From the NCBI GenBank assembly GCA_022827025.1, contig JAJDTT010000182.1, positions 1-61,076 of the forward strand: a DNA stretch of 61,076 nucleotides, written 5' to 3'. This document shows positions 44,082 through 53,176 of the stretch, piece after piece (position 1 is the first letter of the stretch; each line of letters begins with the position of its first letter). The notes under the pieces were generated by a model. It searched no databases and was not told the DNA's origin. It saw nothing but the letters and a program-made list of their open reading frames with translations. Source of the DNA: Acidobacteriota bacterium (GTDB lineage Bacteria > Acidobacteriota > UBA6911 > RPQK01 > JAJDTT01). Both the position numbers and the translations under genes were made by a program.

Positions 44082-44333
44082 ATGAAGACGACGCGTTACT
44101 TCCGGGAACAGGTTCGGCGCAAGCGTCCCTATATCGATCCTCTATGGTGTGCCGTTATCATCGCGGCACCCCTTCGACGCCAGAGGCAACCGGACGGCCG
44201 TATCCGGTTCTGGGGTAGAGTTGTCCGTCTAGGCGAAGGGTCTTCCCGTATACTCCGAGTCGTCACCCTGGCAGACGGAGAAACGATTCATAATGCGTTT
44301 TTCGATCGCGGTTTTCGAGAGGAAGAGTCATGA
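44082..44333 (+). CDS. Small hypothetical protein paired with DUF2283 (DUF4258-like)
   Basis: 83 residues. The pattern KTTRYFREQVRRKRPYI, WCAVIIAAPLRRQRQPDGR and ILRVVTLADGETIHNAFFDR matches a common small protein encoded directly upstream of DUF2283 genes, with a DUF4258/toxin-like fold. The stop overlaps the next start as ATGA. Such pairs are thought to be toxin-antitoxin modules, but activity has not been shown that I can cite. Confidence 0.65.
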   Translation: MKTTRYFREQVRRKRPYIDPLWCAVIIAAPLRRQRQPDGRIRFWGRVVRLGEGSSRILRVVTLADGETIHNAFFDRGFREEES

Positions 44334-44545
44334 AACTGCATTACTATCCCGAAACCGACAGCCTCTACGTAGAATTTAGGCCGGTGCCCGGTACTGAGAC
44401 TCGGGAAGTTGCTGGTGGACTCAACGTCGATCTCGATGCCAATGGCGATGTCGTGGGTTTCGACATCGACCATGCTTCCAAGCGCCTCGACTTGTCGACA
44501 TTGGAGACGGAATCACTGCCCGTGCGAGCTTACAAGGTCAGTTAG
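44330..44545 (+). CDS. DUF2283 family small protein
   Basis: 71 residues. It has the DUF2283 signature: KLHYYPETDSLYVEFRPVPG at the start and GLNVDLDANGDVVGFDIDHA in the middle. It overlaps the preceding gene by four bases, so the two are translationally coupled. DUF2283 proteins commonly sit next to the DUF4258-like partner and are candidate antitoxins. Confidence 0.85.
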   Translation: MKLHYYPETDSLYVEFRPVPGTETREVAGGLNVDLDANGDVVGFDIDHASKRLDLSTLETESLPVRAYKVS

Positions 44546-44680
44546 TCCATAGTCGCGACAATGAACCCAAAATGGGAATTCGTGGTGACGGGGGGCCTGC
44601 CAGGAACTCAGAACAGCCGTGCGCGCGCTGCCCCAAAGCCCGGACCCACCCCCCAGTAAAGAGTTTGACACGGACCAGGT

Positions 44681-44965
44681 ATGGCCATTCCAACCATCGA
44701 ATCGACGTTCTTGTTGGACGTCGAATCCGTGCGCACGCTGGAGACACTTGCGAAACGCTGGAGAGTCTCGAAGACCGAAGTGTTGCGACGCGCCATTCGG
44801 ATTGCGGCAACGGAAGGAAGACCGGGAAACGCTACGGCCCTCAGCGCTCTGGACCGACTACAGAACTCCGTGCGCCAGCGCCAGGTCGATGCCAGTCGGT
44901 GGGTGCGGGACCTGAAGGCCGATAGGCGCGCGGCTGCTCGACGGCTTTCTTCGAAGCGACGATGA
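44681..44965 (+). CDS. Ribbon-helix-helix protein, probable orphan antitoxin
   Basis: 94 residues. The N-terminus fits a ribbon-helix-helix fold: a beta strand (STFLLDVESVRTLETLAKR) followed by the two helices (WRVSKTEVLRRAIRIAATEG). The C-terminus is Arg-rich. Such proteins are usually antitoxins with a PIN-domain toxin downstream, but the next gene is a convergent ATPase, so the toxin seems to be missing. The -35-like TTGACA upstream at about 44663 may belong to its promoter. Confidence 0.65.
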   Translation: MAIPTIESTFLLDVESVRTLETLAKRWRVSKTEVLRRAIRIAATEGRPGNATALSALDRLQNSVRQRQVDASRWVRDLKADRRAAARRLSSKRR

Positions 44966-45000
44966 TCCATTTGGACTCGCTACGGTGAAGCGGCCGCGAA

Positions 45001-46182
45001 TCAGGCGCCCTCACGACGGTCAAGACGCTCCAGCACCTTCGGCAGATCCGCCAGCGGCGCCACCTGGGCGTCTCGCCGGAACTGCCCGTCAACGCCTCCA
45101 AAGACCACCGCATTGCTGGAAATCCGCGGCAGCACCTTGGCGACCCTCTTGAGCGCCCGGAAATAGTCGGATGCGATCGTGGCTCCGGCCTTGACCTCGA
45201 TGGCGCCGATGCCATCCCCGGTCTCATACAGGATGTCGCATTCCAAACCTCGTTTGTCGCGGAAGAAGGAAAGATTGGAACGGCGGCCTCGGTTGAAGCG
45301 GTACTTGAGAGTTTCCGCCACCACGGCATTCTCGAAGAGCGCTCCGCGCAGGGGGTGGGTGGCGATCTGCCCGGCGTGCTCGATGCCGATGAGATAGCTC
45401 GCCAGCCCCACGTCGTAGAAGTAGAGCTTGGGCGACTTGACCAGGCGCTTGCGAATGTTGGCGTAATACGGCGGCAGGCGAAACACGATGTAGCTGGCTT
45501 CCAGAAGCGCGATCCAGTGTCGAGCCGTGGTGTGAGAGACGCCGGTGTCGGCGCCCAGCGAGGCCAGATTGACGAGTTGTCCGACGCGCCCGGCGCACAG
45601 GCGAACGAATCGCCGAAAACCCGGCAGGTTGCGGATCTCCCCGATCCGGCGCACGTCGCGCTCGACGTACGTTTCGAAATAGTCGCCGAGCGCTTGCCTT
45701 GGTTCCAGTTTCCGGTCGTGAATCCTGGGATAGAAACCGGAGTACAGAATCTCGTCCACCGCGTTACCGGCGCCGGTTTCCTCACGCTCCGAGAGGGAGA
45801 AAGGCAGCAGACGGAGCAGAGCCGTCCGTCCCGCCAGCGACTGGCTTATGGATTCGGAAATCCTGAGTTGCTCGCTTCCGGTGAGTACGAAGAGACTGTT
45901 CCGGCCCTCCTCGTCGGCCAGAACCTGGAGATAAGACGGAAGTTCCGGAACGCGCTGGATCTCATCCAGGATGGCGCCGGTACCGAGCCGCGAGAGGAAA
46001 CCTCGAGGATCGGATTCGGCAAATTCCCGCTGGTCCGGCGCTTCCAGATTCACATATTTCAACTGGGGAAACGCCATCCGGCAAAGCGTCGTCTTGCCGG
46101 ATTGACGCGGTCCGGTCAGGGTGACAAAGGGGTACTGCTGGAAGAGCTTGACCAGAAAGGGCGTTATTTCACGCCGGATCAT
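45001..46182 (-). CDS. AAA_14/DUF4143 family ATPase
   Basis: 393 residues, typical length. The P-loop is TGPRQSGKTT near residue 24, Walker B is GAILDEIQRVPEL near 70, and a sensor strand is VLTGSEQL near 98. The DUF4143 domain occupies the C-terminal half, with a PD-(D/E)XK-like region near residue 310 (DILYETGDGIGAIEVKAG). These proteins are widespread and common in mobile or defence regions; their role is not settled. An inverted repeat TGGACA-N23-TGTCCA at 46205-46239, just upstream, could be an operator. Confidence 0.9.
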   Translation of the reverse strand: MIRREITPFLVKLFQQYPFVTLTGPRQSGKTTLCRMAFPQLKYVNLEAPDQREFAESDPRGFLSRLGTGAILDEIQRVPELPSYLQVLADEEGRNSLFVLTGSEQLRISESISQSLAGRTALLRLLPFSLSEREETGAGNAVDEILYSGFYPRIHDRKLEPRQALGDYFETYVERDVRRIGEIRNLPGFRRFVRLCAGRVGQLVNLASLGADTGVSHTTARHWIALLEASYIVFRLPPYYANIRKRLVKSPKLYFYDVGLASYLIGIEHAGQIATHPLRGALFENAVVAETLKYRFNRGRRSNLSFFRDKRGLECDILYETGDGIGAIEVKAGATIASDYFRALKRVAKVLPRISSNAVVFGGVDGQFRRDAQVAPLADLPKVLERLDRREGA

Positions 46183-46424
46183 GGTGGCGAACGTATCAGG
46201 GAAGTGGACATATTGAAAGTAGTAAGTTCGTTTTGTCCATTATTCGAGAAGGTCTCGCCCTCGTCTCACCTCCGCTTCGCCCGATAGGCCATCGCTTGCG
46301 CCGTTCTCTCTTGGGGGACCGGCGAGAGGAACGGAATGCGGTCCGCGGCGGTGGACCCAAGGGTTCTCAAACGTGGTTGAATCTGTTGAAATCGGTGCCG
46401 GACTCATCCACCGGGATCGTTTTC

Positions 46425-47531
46425 ATGAAAAGCTCGCCGCCGACAATATGGCTGGTCCTGCTTCTTCAATTGGGTGCGTCGGGATTCGCCAGCGATACTC
46501 CCAAGCTGACGTTGGAAATGTTTCGGACCGGCAGCGCCCCGTGCTACGACCGCACGGCGCAACCCCAGACCTCGGTCGTAGATTCCCACCTGCACTTCCG
46601 TCCCTTCGGCGGTCCGGCGATTCCGTTCGGCGAGGTGGTCTCCTACCTGGAACGGACGGGAGTCCTCTTCGTCAACGTGTACGGCATCGGTCAGAGACTT
46701 CCAGTGGGTTCTTCCTGCACCTACTACCTGGATTGCCCGGGGACGCCGGTCCGCCCCACGTTGACGAACGACTTTGCCAATGCCGCCGACTATGTCCGGC
46801 AGACCCCGGACGGCGTGCACATGACGCTGTCCATGACCTTCCCGGACCTGTCCCGGCCCGAATCGATCCTTCCCGGCATGCAGCTCCTGGAGAGAGAATA
46901 CCCCGGCGCCTTCACCTGGATGGGAGAAGTCAACCTGGTGAAACAGGCTTTGTTCAATAACGGTCATCGACCCGTTCCGCCGGACAAGATCCCGGAGTGG
47001 GCGGCCTTCATGACGGTTCTGCGGGAACGAAACATCCCGCTGGCGGTCCACGCGGACCTGGGGAACGACAATGAACCGACTCGATACCTGCCGTTGATCG
47101 AAGAAATGCTGCGCCTCTACCCCGACAACAAGATCGTCTGGTTGCACATGGGATTGTCCAAGGAACTGGTGAACATGGATCCGGGAAAGCACATCCGGAT
47201 CATGGAGACGCTGTTGGACCGTTACCCCAAGTTGATGGTGGACACCTCATGGCGCGTGGTCGACGACCATTACTTCTCCAAACCCGAGAAGCGCCCGGCG
47301 TATGTCTCGTTCTTGAACCGGAACTCGGAACGGGTGCTGCCCGGGACCGACTTCCTGGCATCGGCGAACAAGGACTTCGACGTCTATCGCACCGAGTTGC
47401 AGATCACCAGCGGGATCAACCGTGACCTGAATGACGAGGCGTTCCGGAACATTGCCCTGGGTCAGAACTATTTCCGGCTATCGGGGCTGGAATACGTGGC
47501 GCCGCCTGTCTGCGGACGACCAGTTCCCTGA
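46425..47531 (+). CDS. Secreted amidohydrolase-family (TIM-barrel) protein
   Basis: 368 residues. A signal peptide (TIWLVLLLQLGASGFA) is followed by an amidohydrolase_2-type barrel with the first metal motif VDSHLHFRP near residue 50, a His after a central strand (IPLAVHADLGND), a further metal His in KIVWLHMGLSKE, and the distal Asp in RVLPGTDFLAS near 310. The substrate is unknown; the family includes decarboxylases and lactone or amide hydrolases. The start at 46425 is chosen for the signal peptide. The TIGR02206 membrane protein gene follows after 36 bp. Confidence 0.78.
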   Translation: MKSSPPTIWLVLLLQLGASGFASDTPKLTLEMFRTGSAPCYDRTAQPQTSVVDSHLHFRPFGGPAIPFGEVVSYLERTGVLFVNVYGIGQRLPVGSSCTYYLDCPGTPVRPTLTNDFANAADYVRQTPDGVHMTLSMTFPDLSRPESILPGMQLLEREYPGAFTWMGEVNLVKQALFNNGHRPVPPDKIPEWAAFMTVLRERNIPLAVHADLGNDNEPTRYLPLIEEMLRLYPDNKIVWLHMGLSKELVNMDPGKHIRIMETLLDRYPKLMVDTSWRVVDDHYFSKPEKRPAYVSFLNRNSERVLPGTDFLASANKDFDVYRTELQITSGINRDLNDEAFRNIALGQNYFRLSGLEYVAPPVCGRPVP

Positions 47532-47567
47532 TCCCGGCGCGGTTCGCAGAGCCGAAACTGGAGACAC

Positions 47568-48293
47568 ATGCCGCCACCCGATTTCCAGATCTTTGGGACG
47601 CCCCACGTCATCGTGATGGGTCTGACGTTGGCCGTTCCGATACTGCTGGCCGTAGCGGCATTAAGGACGGCCTCCAAGAAGGTCGCCGACGCCGGCGCCT
47701 ATTTTTTGGCCGGCGCCCTTCTGATCAACGAATCGATCCACTGGGGCTACAGGCTGAACGATGTCGGTTGGAGCCGTTGCGTCCAGGATCACCTGCCCCT
47801 TCACGTCTGTGGAATCACGATCGTGTTGACGGCCGCGACCCTGATCTTCCGCCGCCAGAGGATTTACGAGATCACCTATTTCTGGGGCTTGGCCGGATCC
47901 ACGAACGCGGTCATCACTCCGGGGGACCTGGAAGCGGGGTTTCCGGACTACCGATTCTTCCAGTACTTCATCGCCCATTCCGGCATCGTGGCGGGAGTCC
48001 TGTACGCCACCCTGGGCCTGAAGATGCGGCCGACGCTGGGCGGGCTCTTCCGAGCGTTCGTCGCCCTCAACCTCCTCGCCGTCGTGCTCGGCGTCCTGAA
48101 TTTCCTATTGGGATCCAACTACATGTTTCTCTGCCGGCCCCCGGCCGGCACCGACTCGCCCTTCTTCTTCGCCGGGTGGCCCTGGTACATCCCCATCATC
48201 GACCTGGTCGCGCTGGGCATGTTCTTCGTCGTCCTGTCTCCCTTCCTGGTGGCTCGGTGGAGGGCGTCCCGGAGCTCAGCCGGTCCGGCGTGA
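47568..48293 (+). CDS. TIGR02206 family membrane protein
   Basis: 241 residues with about six or seven hydrophobic segments. The pattern fits TIGR02206 (YwaF-like) integral membrane proteins: the start FQIFGTPHVIVMGLTL, the HLPLHVCGITIVLTA segment near residue 78, and GLAGSTNAVITPGD near 110. Function is unknown. It follows a secreted amidohydrolase on the same strand. Confidence 0.85.
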   Translation: MPPPDFQIFGTPHVIVMGLTLAVPILLAVAALRTASKKVADAGAYFLAGALLINESIHWGYRLNDVGWSRCVQDHLPLHVCGITIVLTAATLIFRRQRIYEITYFWGLAGSTNAVITPGDLEAGFPDYRFFQYFIAHSGIVAGVLYATLGLKMRPTLGGLFRAFVALNLLAVVLGVLNFLLGSNYMFLCRPPAGTDSPFFFAGWPWYIPIIDLVALGMFFVVLSPFLVARWRASRSSAGPA

Positions 48294-48328
48294 AGGAAAA
48301 CCGTCAGCAGATGGGCATCAACGAGTGA

Positions 48329-48634
48329 TCAAAGGTCACCGCTGACGTCGATCACCTTGATCGAGATCTTTCTCGTCTCGTCCTCGGACAGCGTTTCTTC
48401 AAGGCGCTCCCGAAGTTCTTGAGGGTTGGCGGGGCGGTGTCCGGATGGGGACCGTTGAGTGAGATTCGGGCCAAACCAGAACACGAGATAAATCCCTTGA
48501 AGCGCCTGGAGCACGATGGTGGTCTTGCCGGTCTGGCGCGGACCGAACAGCGTGATGAGCCGCTCGGGAGCCTCAACCAACCGTTGACCGAGTATGGTGA
48601 CCTGAGATCGCTGGAAGGTTTCCACACCAAGCAT
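48329..48634 (-). pseudogene. Truncated P-loop ATPase fragment joined to a foreign C-terminus
   Basis: 101 codons. The first half is the start of a DUF4143-type ATPase (RLITLFGPRQTGKTTIVLQAL). The sequence then changes abruptly to a segment GIYLVFWFGPN followed by an LRERLEETLSEDE helix and an ending VIDVSGDL, which looks like the extreme C-terminus of a different, larger protein. About 300 residues of an ATPase are missing. A deletion joining two genes is the simplest reading. Two operator-like palindromes lie directly upstream. Confidence 0.65.
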
Positions 48635-48636
48635 TT

Positions 48637-48668
48637 TACTCAATTGAGTATTTTCACTCAAAGGAGTA
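48637..48668. promoter_or_regulatory. Pair of operator-like palindromes
   Basis: TACTCAATTGAGTA at 48637-48650 is a perfect 14-bp palindrome. ACTCAAAGGAGT at 48656-48667 is an imperfect copy whose centre lies 18 bp away. Both sit immediately upstream of the truncated ATPase start on the minus strand. This suggests two repressor or activator dimers bound to the same side of the helix, roughly two turns apart. Confidence 0.55.
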
Positions 48669-48765
48669 ATCAAGATCTGTGGAGGCTGACTCCGCGCCGC
48701 GTTTTTCGGGCGTCGGGAAGTGGGATTCGCCATTCCCGCGCACGCGCTCAGCCAGGATTGCCCGG

Positions 48766-50190
48766 CTACATGGCCGTGGTCTGGAAGGCCCGGGCGCGGT
48801 AGAGGAAGTCCACGAGGTTCCCCTCGTGGGGTTGGAGCCAGTTGAGGCGGATGGTGGGGATGGGGCCCAGATTGAGGCGGTCGATGTGGGGGCAATCCAT
48901 GAGCTGCTGGCGGAAAGCGGGGTCGTCCGTGATGCCGGTCACCACCAGGCTGTCTCCGATGCGGTCCAGCATCTGGCTCTGGGGGCATTCCACCACGCTG
49001 GCGAAGGGGAACATGTACTCCGTGTTGGCCAGAGTGGGCTCAGAAGACGTGGCATGGATCACCGTGGGCCGCAGGTAGGAGCAGCGCTCCCGGGAAATCA
49101 GGCGGTCGCCGTCGCGGTACCGGGCCGTCACGTCCTCGACTCCGGACTCTCGAAGCCCCTGCTCGATGCCCGAGTCAATGGCCTCTCCCTGGCCCTTCAC
49201 CGTGAAGGCAGCCAGTTGGGACTCCGGTTCCCTGGGGTCCTTGGGCGCAATGGGGCCCAAGCGCCGAGCCAGGGCGTCGGCGATCTCCCGGCCGTGGCGC
49301 GAGACCCAGATGCCGGAACAACTGATGCAACTGCGGCCGCTGTTGATCAGGACGCTGTCGACCATGAGGTCCAGATGGCTTTCCCAGTCGTCGACCTGGT
49401 CGTCTCCCAGCAGGATCTTGCTGAATCCGGGTCCGTGCACCTGGACCCGTGGATTGTTGCCGTACTGCTCGATGGTCGGGGTTCCCCCGAAGATGAGATT
49501 CCTCGTGCAGTGCTGGAGCACGGCCGCACCCACGTCCCCCAACCCCGGATAGAGGGAGATGGCGTCGCGCGGGATGCCCGCCTGAAAGAAGGCCTCGCTC
49601 ATCCGGTACGGGGTCCACGGCTCCTGGGGCCCCGGCTTGAGGACCAGACCGATCTGCAGGGGAATGACGGGGAGCCAGAGGCCGTGGACTCCGGGCGAAT
49701 TGGAAGGGAGCACCATGCCCAGCACCGGAGTCGTCGCCTGGAAGCTCCGGACCACACCGTTTTCCTCGCCATAACCCGCCGTCAAGATGGAGAGATCGAG
49801 GCCCCGGGTCAGCGCGTCAAGAATCTGCTCCATCGAGGTCAGGACGTAGTGAAGCTTCTCCATGTTCTGCCGGCACATGTGCTCGGGCAATCCCGTGGTC
49901 GCCGACTGGTACCGCACGAACTCGTCGGGGGTCTGGCTTCCGTCGCCGGCCGGGAGCTCGGCGGACATGAACAGGTCCGCCGCCTGGGAAACCCGGCCGA
50001 TCAACTCTTGGATCGGGATCTCCCGGAGCGCGTCCCGGGCCCGCTGTCCTTTTCGCATGTCCCGGGCGATCATCCCGCCGATGGCCTGGCTGACCTCCGC
50101 CAGCGGCTCCCCGGTGATGAAGTGGACCACCTGGTCCACCTCCAGGCTCTTGTAGGGCTTGCCCCAGCGAAGAATGGGAAAATGAATCAC
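48766..50190 (-). CDS. Aldehyde dehydrogenase-superfamily protein (acyl reductase-like)
   Basis: 474 residues. The ALDH fold is recognisable by VLGMVLPSNSPGVHGLWLPV (cofactor region) near residue 160, KPGPQEPWTP near 185, and the catalytic Cys in NSGRSCISCSG near 290. The N-terminal ~100 residues (HFITGEPLAEVSQAIGG) differ from standard ALDHs and suggest the LuxC-like acyl reductase branch. The gene follows an ANL adenylating enzyme and a ThDP enzyme on the same strand, so a carboxylic acid activation and reduction route is plausible. The exact substrate cannot be told. Confidence 0.82.
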   Translation of the reverse strand: MIHFPILRWGKPYKSLEVDQVVHFITGEPLAEVSQAIGGMIARDMRKGQRARDALREIPIQELIGRVSQAADLFMSAELPAGDGSQTPDEFVRYQSATTGLPEHMCRQNMEKLHYVLTSMEQILDALTRGLDLSILTAGYGEENGVVRSFQATTPVLGMVLPSNSPGVHGLWLPVIPLQIGLVLKPGPQEPWTPYRMSEAFFQAGIPRDAISLYPGLGDVGAAVLQHCTRNLIFGGTPTIEQYGNNPRVQVHGPGFSKILLGDDQVDDWESHLDLMVDSVLINSGRSCISCSGIWVSRHGREIADALARRLGPIAPKDPREPESQLAAFTVKGQGEAIDSGIEQGLRESGVEDVTARYRDGDRLISRERCSYLRPTVIHATSSEPTLANTEYMFPFASVVECPQSQMLDRIGDSLVVTGITDDPAFRQQLMDCPHIDRLNLGPIPTIRLNWLQPHEGNLVDFLYRARAFQTTAM

Positions 50191-50224
50191 CGAATCTCTC
50201 CCGGGTTATGACTCGTCAGCTAGG

Positions 50225-50366
50225 AGCCTGCGCGGCGGCTGGCCGGACGCCGACTCATTGTCCGGTCCCGTCCTGCTCCGCTTTGGACGGAAGAGGGCAC
50301 CCGCAAGGGGCGCCGCTACCAAGCATTCTTCGTCCATTTGCACAAGATCTCGGGATCAAGGAACTA
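50225..50366. repeat. Dispersed ~140-bp repeat, inverted copy 1
   Basis: This sequence is the reverse complement of 57439-57583, with conserved blocks TAGTTCC, AGATCT, TGCAAATGG, a GGCGCCCCTTG palindromic core, TCTTCCGTCC and GAGTCGGCGTCCGG. It begins exactly at the TAG stop codon of the ANL ligase gene, as the other copy begins at the TAG of the enolase-superfamily gene. The copies lie 7.1 kb apart in inverted orientation. Confidence 0.8.
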
Positions 50367-51461
50367 GTAAACACCAACCGTCGTGGTGGCGGCAAAACGA
50401 TGAAATGGGCGAACGCCGCTCACGCCGTCCCAGGGATATTGAGCACAGGGGGGCTCCCGCTCCCCTTCGTCCCGCTCCAGGAATTGGGGGATGAACAGCT
50501 CGGGAGTCAGGGTGGTCAACAGGACCCGGCCCGTCTCGCCGTAGCCCACGACCTTCTCCCGGTCGTCGAAGTCCACCACCCGCAACACCGCCCTGGGTTG
50601 GGGCGCGTAGTAGGTGATCTTGTAGTTCTCCGCCGGGTCGAAGGCCTTGGAACCGGCCAGGCCCATGAGGGAGTTTCCGTAGGTCGGGGTCATATACACG
50701 CCGTCCAGAAGCTCTTCCATGGCAAACCGGTACCACTGGGGAGTGAACTCGGTCCCGCCCGAAAAGATCCCGGTGATTCCGGTTTCGCGCAGGCTGGTCC
50801 CCTGATCTTCCAGCCGGTCGCACAGCGCCTCCAGCAGCTTGGGCGTGGTGAACAGGCAACGGATCTCGTGGCCTGCGGAAAGGAGGGTCATGGCCTGATC
50901 GATCACATGGTCCTGGTAGGCCTTCAGATGGTCCGTCCACCCCTTCTTGATGAGCTTGATGACCCAACGAGGATCCAGGTCGACGCAAAAGCAGATCCCG
51001 CCGCGAAAATGGGCCAGGTGCTCCACCGCCAGGCGCAGCCGCCGCGGACCCGACGGGCCCAACATGAGCCAGTTGGAATTCAGGGGGAAATGCTCCGGCG
51101 GCAGCGTCTCCGAGAAGAGTTCGTAGTCCACCCGGAAGTCCCGCACGTTGACGCGGCTCTTGGGGGTTCCGGTGGTCCCTCCGGTCTCGAAGACGAAGAT
51201 GGGATCCCGGGAATAGGCGCGGGGGACCCAGCGCCGAACCGGTCCGCCTCTCAGCCAATCGTCGTCGAACAGGCCGAAGCGGGAGAGGTCGTCCAAGCCC
51301 GTGACCTCCTTACGAGGGTCCCAGTCCGACTTGCTGGCCCACTCGAGCCAGAAGGGGCACCCCGTCTCGGGGTCGAAATGCCACTGGACCATGGCCCGGA
51401 CGTGAGCGTCCAATTCTTCACGCCGGGACCGGGCCTGATCCTGCAGGGATTCGGAACTCAT
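50364..51461 (-). CDS. ANL-superfamily adenylate-forming enzyme (phenylacetate-CoA ligase/EhpF-like)
   Basis: 365 residues, short for an acyl-CoA ligase. The ATP-binding motif FETGGTTGTPKSRVN is near residue 95. The adenylate-site strand FSGGTEFTP is near 240 and YGNSLMGLAG is near 265. The final GYGETGRVLLTTL resembles the Y/F-GxTG...D motif. The small C-terminal domain seems reduced, as in EhpF and LuxE-type enzymes that adenylate a carboxylate for reduction rather than CoA transfer. The downstream ALDH-like gene fits that role. Confidence 0.8.
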   Translation of the reverse strand: MSSESLQDQARSRREELDAHVRAMVQWHFDPETGCPFWLEWASKSDWDPRKEVTGLDDLSRFGLFDDDWLRGGPVRRWVPRAYSRDPIFVFETGGTTGTPKSRVNVRDFRVDYELFSETLPPEHFPLNSNWLMLGPSGPRRLRLAVEHLAHFRGGICFCVDLDPRWVIKLIKKGWTDHLKAYQDHVIDQAMTLLSAGHEIRCLFTTPKLLEALCDRLEDQGTSLRETGITGIFSGGTEFTPQWYRFAMEELLDGVYMTPTYGNSLMGLAGSKAFDPAENYKITYYAPQPRAVLRVVDFDDREKVVGYGETGRVLLTTLTPELFIPQFLERDEGEREPPCAQYPWDGVSGVRPFHRFAATTTVGVY

Positions 51462-51525
51462 GCGGGCGCAGTCTATCCCGGCCCCGAAGAGGGGGTCAAG
51501 AACGCTGGGAAACGTCGAAAACGAC

Positions 51526-53112
51526 TCAGAAGGTTGGAGCTTTTGCTCCTTCGATGGCGACGTTCACACAGGCGGGAAGGCCCGATTCGAGGGCTCGTCG
51601 CAGTGCAGATTCGATCTGTTCCGGTTCCGACACCCACTCTCCGTGGCCGCCCAGAGCCTCGGCCACTTGGTCATAACGGGTCGGGAGGAGCTCGCAGGCT
51701 ACAGTTCGCTTGGGTCCATAGTGGTCCAACTGGAGCTGGTATTCGGCGTTCCAGCGGGCATCGTTGCCCACGACGGCGACAATGGGGAGCCCGTAACGCA
51801 AGGCAGTATCGAATTCCAAGGCGTGGTATCCGAAGGTCCCGTCTCCCAGCAGTGCGAAGACCGGTTTCCCGGGCCGGGCCAGCTTGCAGGCGAGAGCCAT
51901 GGGGATGGCGCTGCCGATGGCGCCCGACGGCCCGTTGATCAGGTTCACGTGGGAGTCGAGTCCGGCCTGGGCCCACTGACCGAACTCCCCTCCGTCGCTC
52001 ACCACCACGGCACCGTCCGTCAGGAACGGCCGGAGTCCTTCGCAGACCCGGAGAGGATGCATGGGACTCTGAGAGGATGACCGCCAACGCTCCCACGCGT
52101 CCGGCGTCCCTGAACGGGCCGACTCGACGGCGCGGCGCCAGGAATCGAAAGAAGCTCCATCGATTTGCGAACTGCGGGCCAGCTCCGAGGCTGCCGCGGC
52201 GGGGTCCGCCCGCAGATTGAGCACCATCCTGGGATGGGCCGGATCTCGGCTCTCATGCGAGTCGATGCTGACGAACCTGGTGTCGGCGGCGAAGGGAGGC
52301 CCCCCGAACCGGAGGGCGAAGTCCAGTTCCTTCCCCAACAGCAGCACCAGGTCGGCGCGGCCCAAAAGGCGGGATGCGCCGTAGAGTCGAGGGTCGTTGA
52401 CGCCCCGGGGACTCTCCATCTTGAAGGCGGGCGCGCCGCAGGCGTCGGAGAGTTCCATGACGGTCCGCCACCGGAGCGGCCGGGACATGGCCGCACCGGC
52501 CAGCAGGAGAGGCCTCCGGGCTCCGGCCAGAAGCCGAAGCACGTGCTCCGCATCGTCGTTGTTGATGGACTCGCACGGGTCCGGTGGGGGGGCGTTTTCG
52601 GGGAAAACCGCCTTCGATGACAGGATATCGCTGGGGACACTCAGATGAACCGGCCCTGGCCTCCCCGAGCCGGCCAGAGCAAGAGCCTGCTCCAGCGCGG
52701 CTCCCGCCCATTCCGGGGAATCAACCCGCCAGGATGCCTTCGTCACCGGTTCGGCGATGGCCACCTGGTCCATCTCCTGGAAGGCGCCCTTCCCCAACTG
52801 GCTCAGGGGAGCGTGCCCGCTGATCAGGACCAGGGGCGACTCGGACTGGCGCGCCACATAGAGGGCGCCGATGGCGTTGCAGTGTCCCGGTCCCGCCGTC
52901 ACCACCGCGACGCCGGGCGTCTCCCGCAACCGCCCCCAGGCGTCGGCCATGTGGACGGCGGCCGCCTCGTGGCGGGTGTGGATCAGTTCCAGATCCCGGC
53001 CGATGGTGGCGTCGTAAAGAGAGAGGATCTGGTTTCCCGACAGGGTGAACAAATATCGGACCCCGTGCTCCACCAGGCGATCGACCAGATTCTCGGCGGT
53101 ATTCGGAGACAT
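51526..53112 (-). CDS. Thiamine diphosphate-dependent enzyme (acetolactate synthase/decarboxylase-like)
   Basis: 528 residues. The ThDP activating Glu is in TRHEAAAVHMADAWGR near residue 50. The central FAD/cofactor-like domain follows. The C-terminal ThDP motif is GDGTFGYHALEFDTALRYG near 430, with the closing Asn in VVGNDARWN. The family covers acetolactate synthase, glyoxylate carboligase, oxalyl-CoA and benzoylformate decarboxylases. No regulatory small subunit is nearby, which argues against a biosynthetic acetolactate synthase. It lies 64 bp upstream of the ANL ligase gene. Confidence 0.88.
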   Translation of the reverse strand: MSPNTAENLVDRLVEHGVRYLFTLSGNQILSLYDATIGRDLELIHTRHEAAAVHMADAWGRLRETPGVAVVTAGPGHCNAIGALYVARQSESPLVLISGHAPLSQLGKGAFQEMDQVAIAEPVTKASWRVDSPEWAGAALEQALALAGSGRPGPVHLSVPSDILSSKAVFPENAPPPDPCESINNDDAEHVLRLLAGARRPLLLAGAAMSRPLRWRTVMELSDACGAPAFKMESPRGVNDPRLYGASRLLGRADLVLLLGKELDFALRFGGPPFAADTRFVSIDSHESRDPAHPRMVLNLRADPAAAASELARSSQIDGASFDSWRRAVESARSGTPDAWERWRSSSQSPMHPLRVCEGLRPFLTDGAVVVSDGGEFGQWAQAGLDSHVNLINGPSGAIGSAIPMALACKLARPGKPVFALLGDGTFGYHALEFDTALRYGLPIVAVVGNDARWNAEYQLQLDHYGPKRTVACELLPTRYDQVAEALGGHGEWVSEPEQIESALRRALESGLPACVNVAIEGAKAPTF

Positions 53113-53176
53113 GCGGTGGATTCTCTTCCAGCGGCGGGTCGGCTACAATCCCAGCATCCGAAAGGAGCCGAAACCC

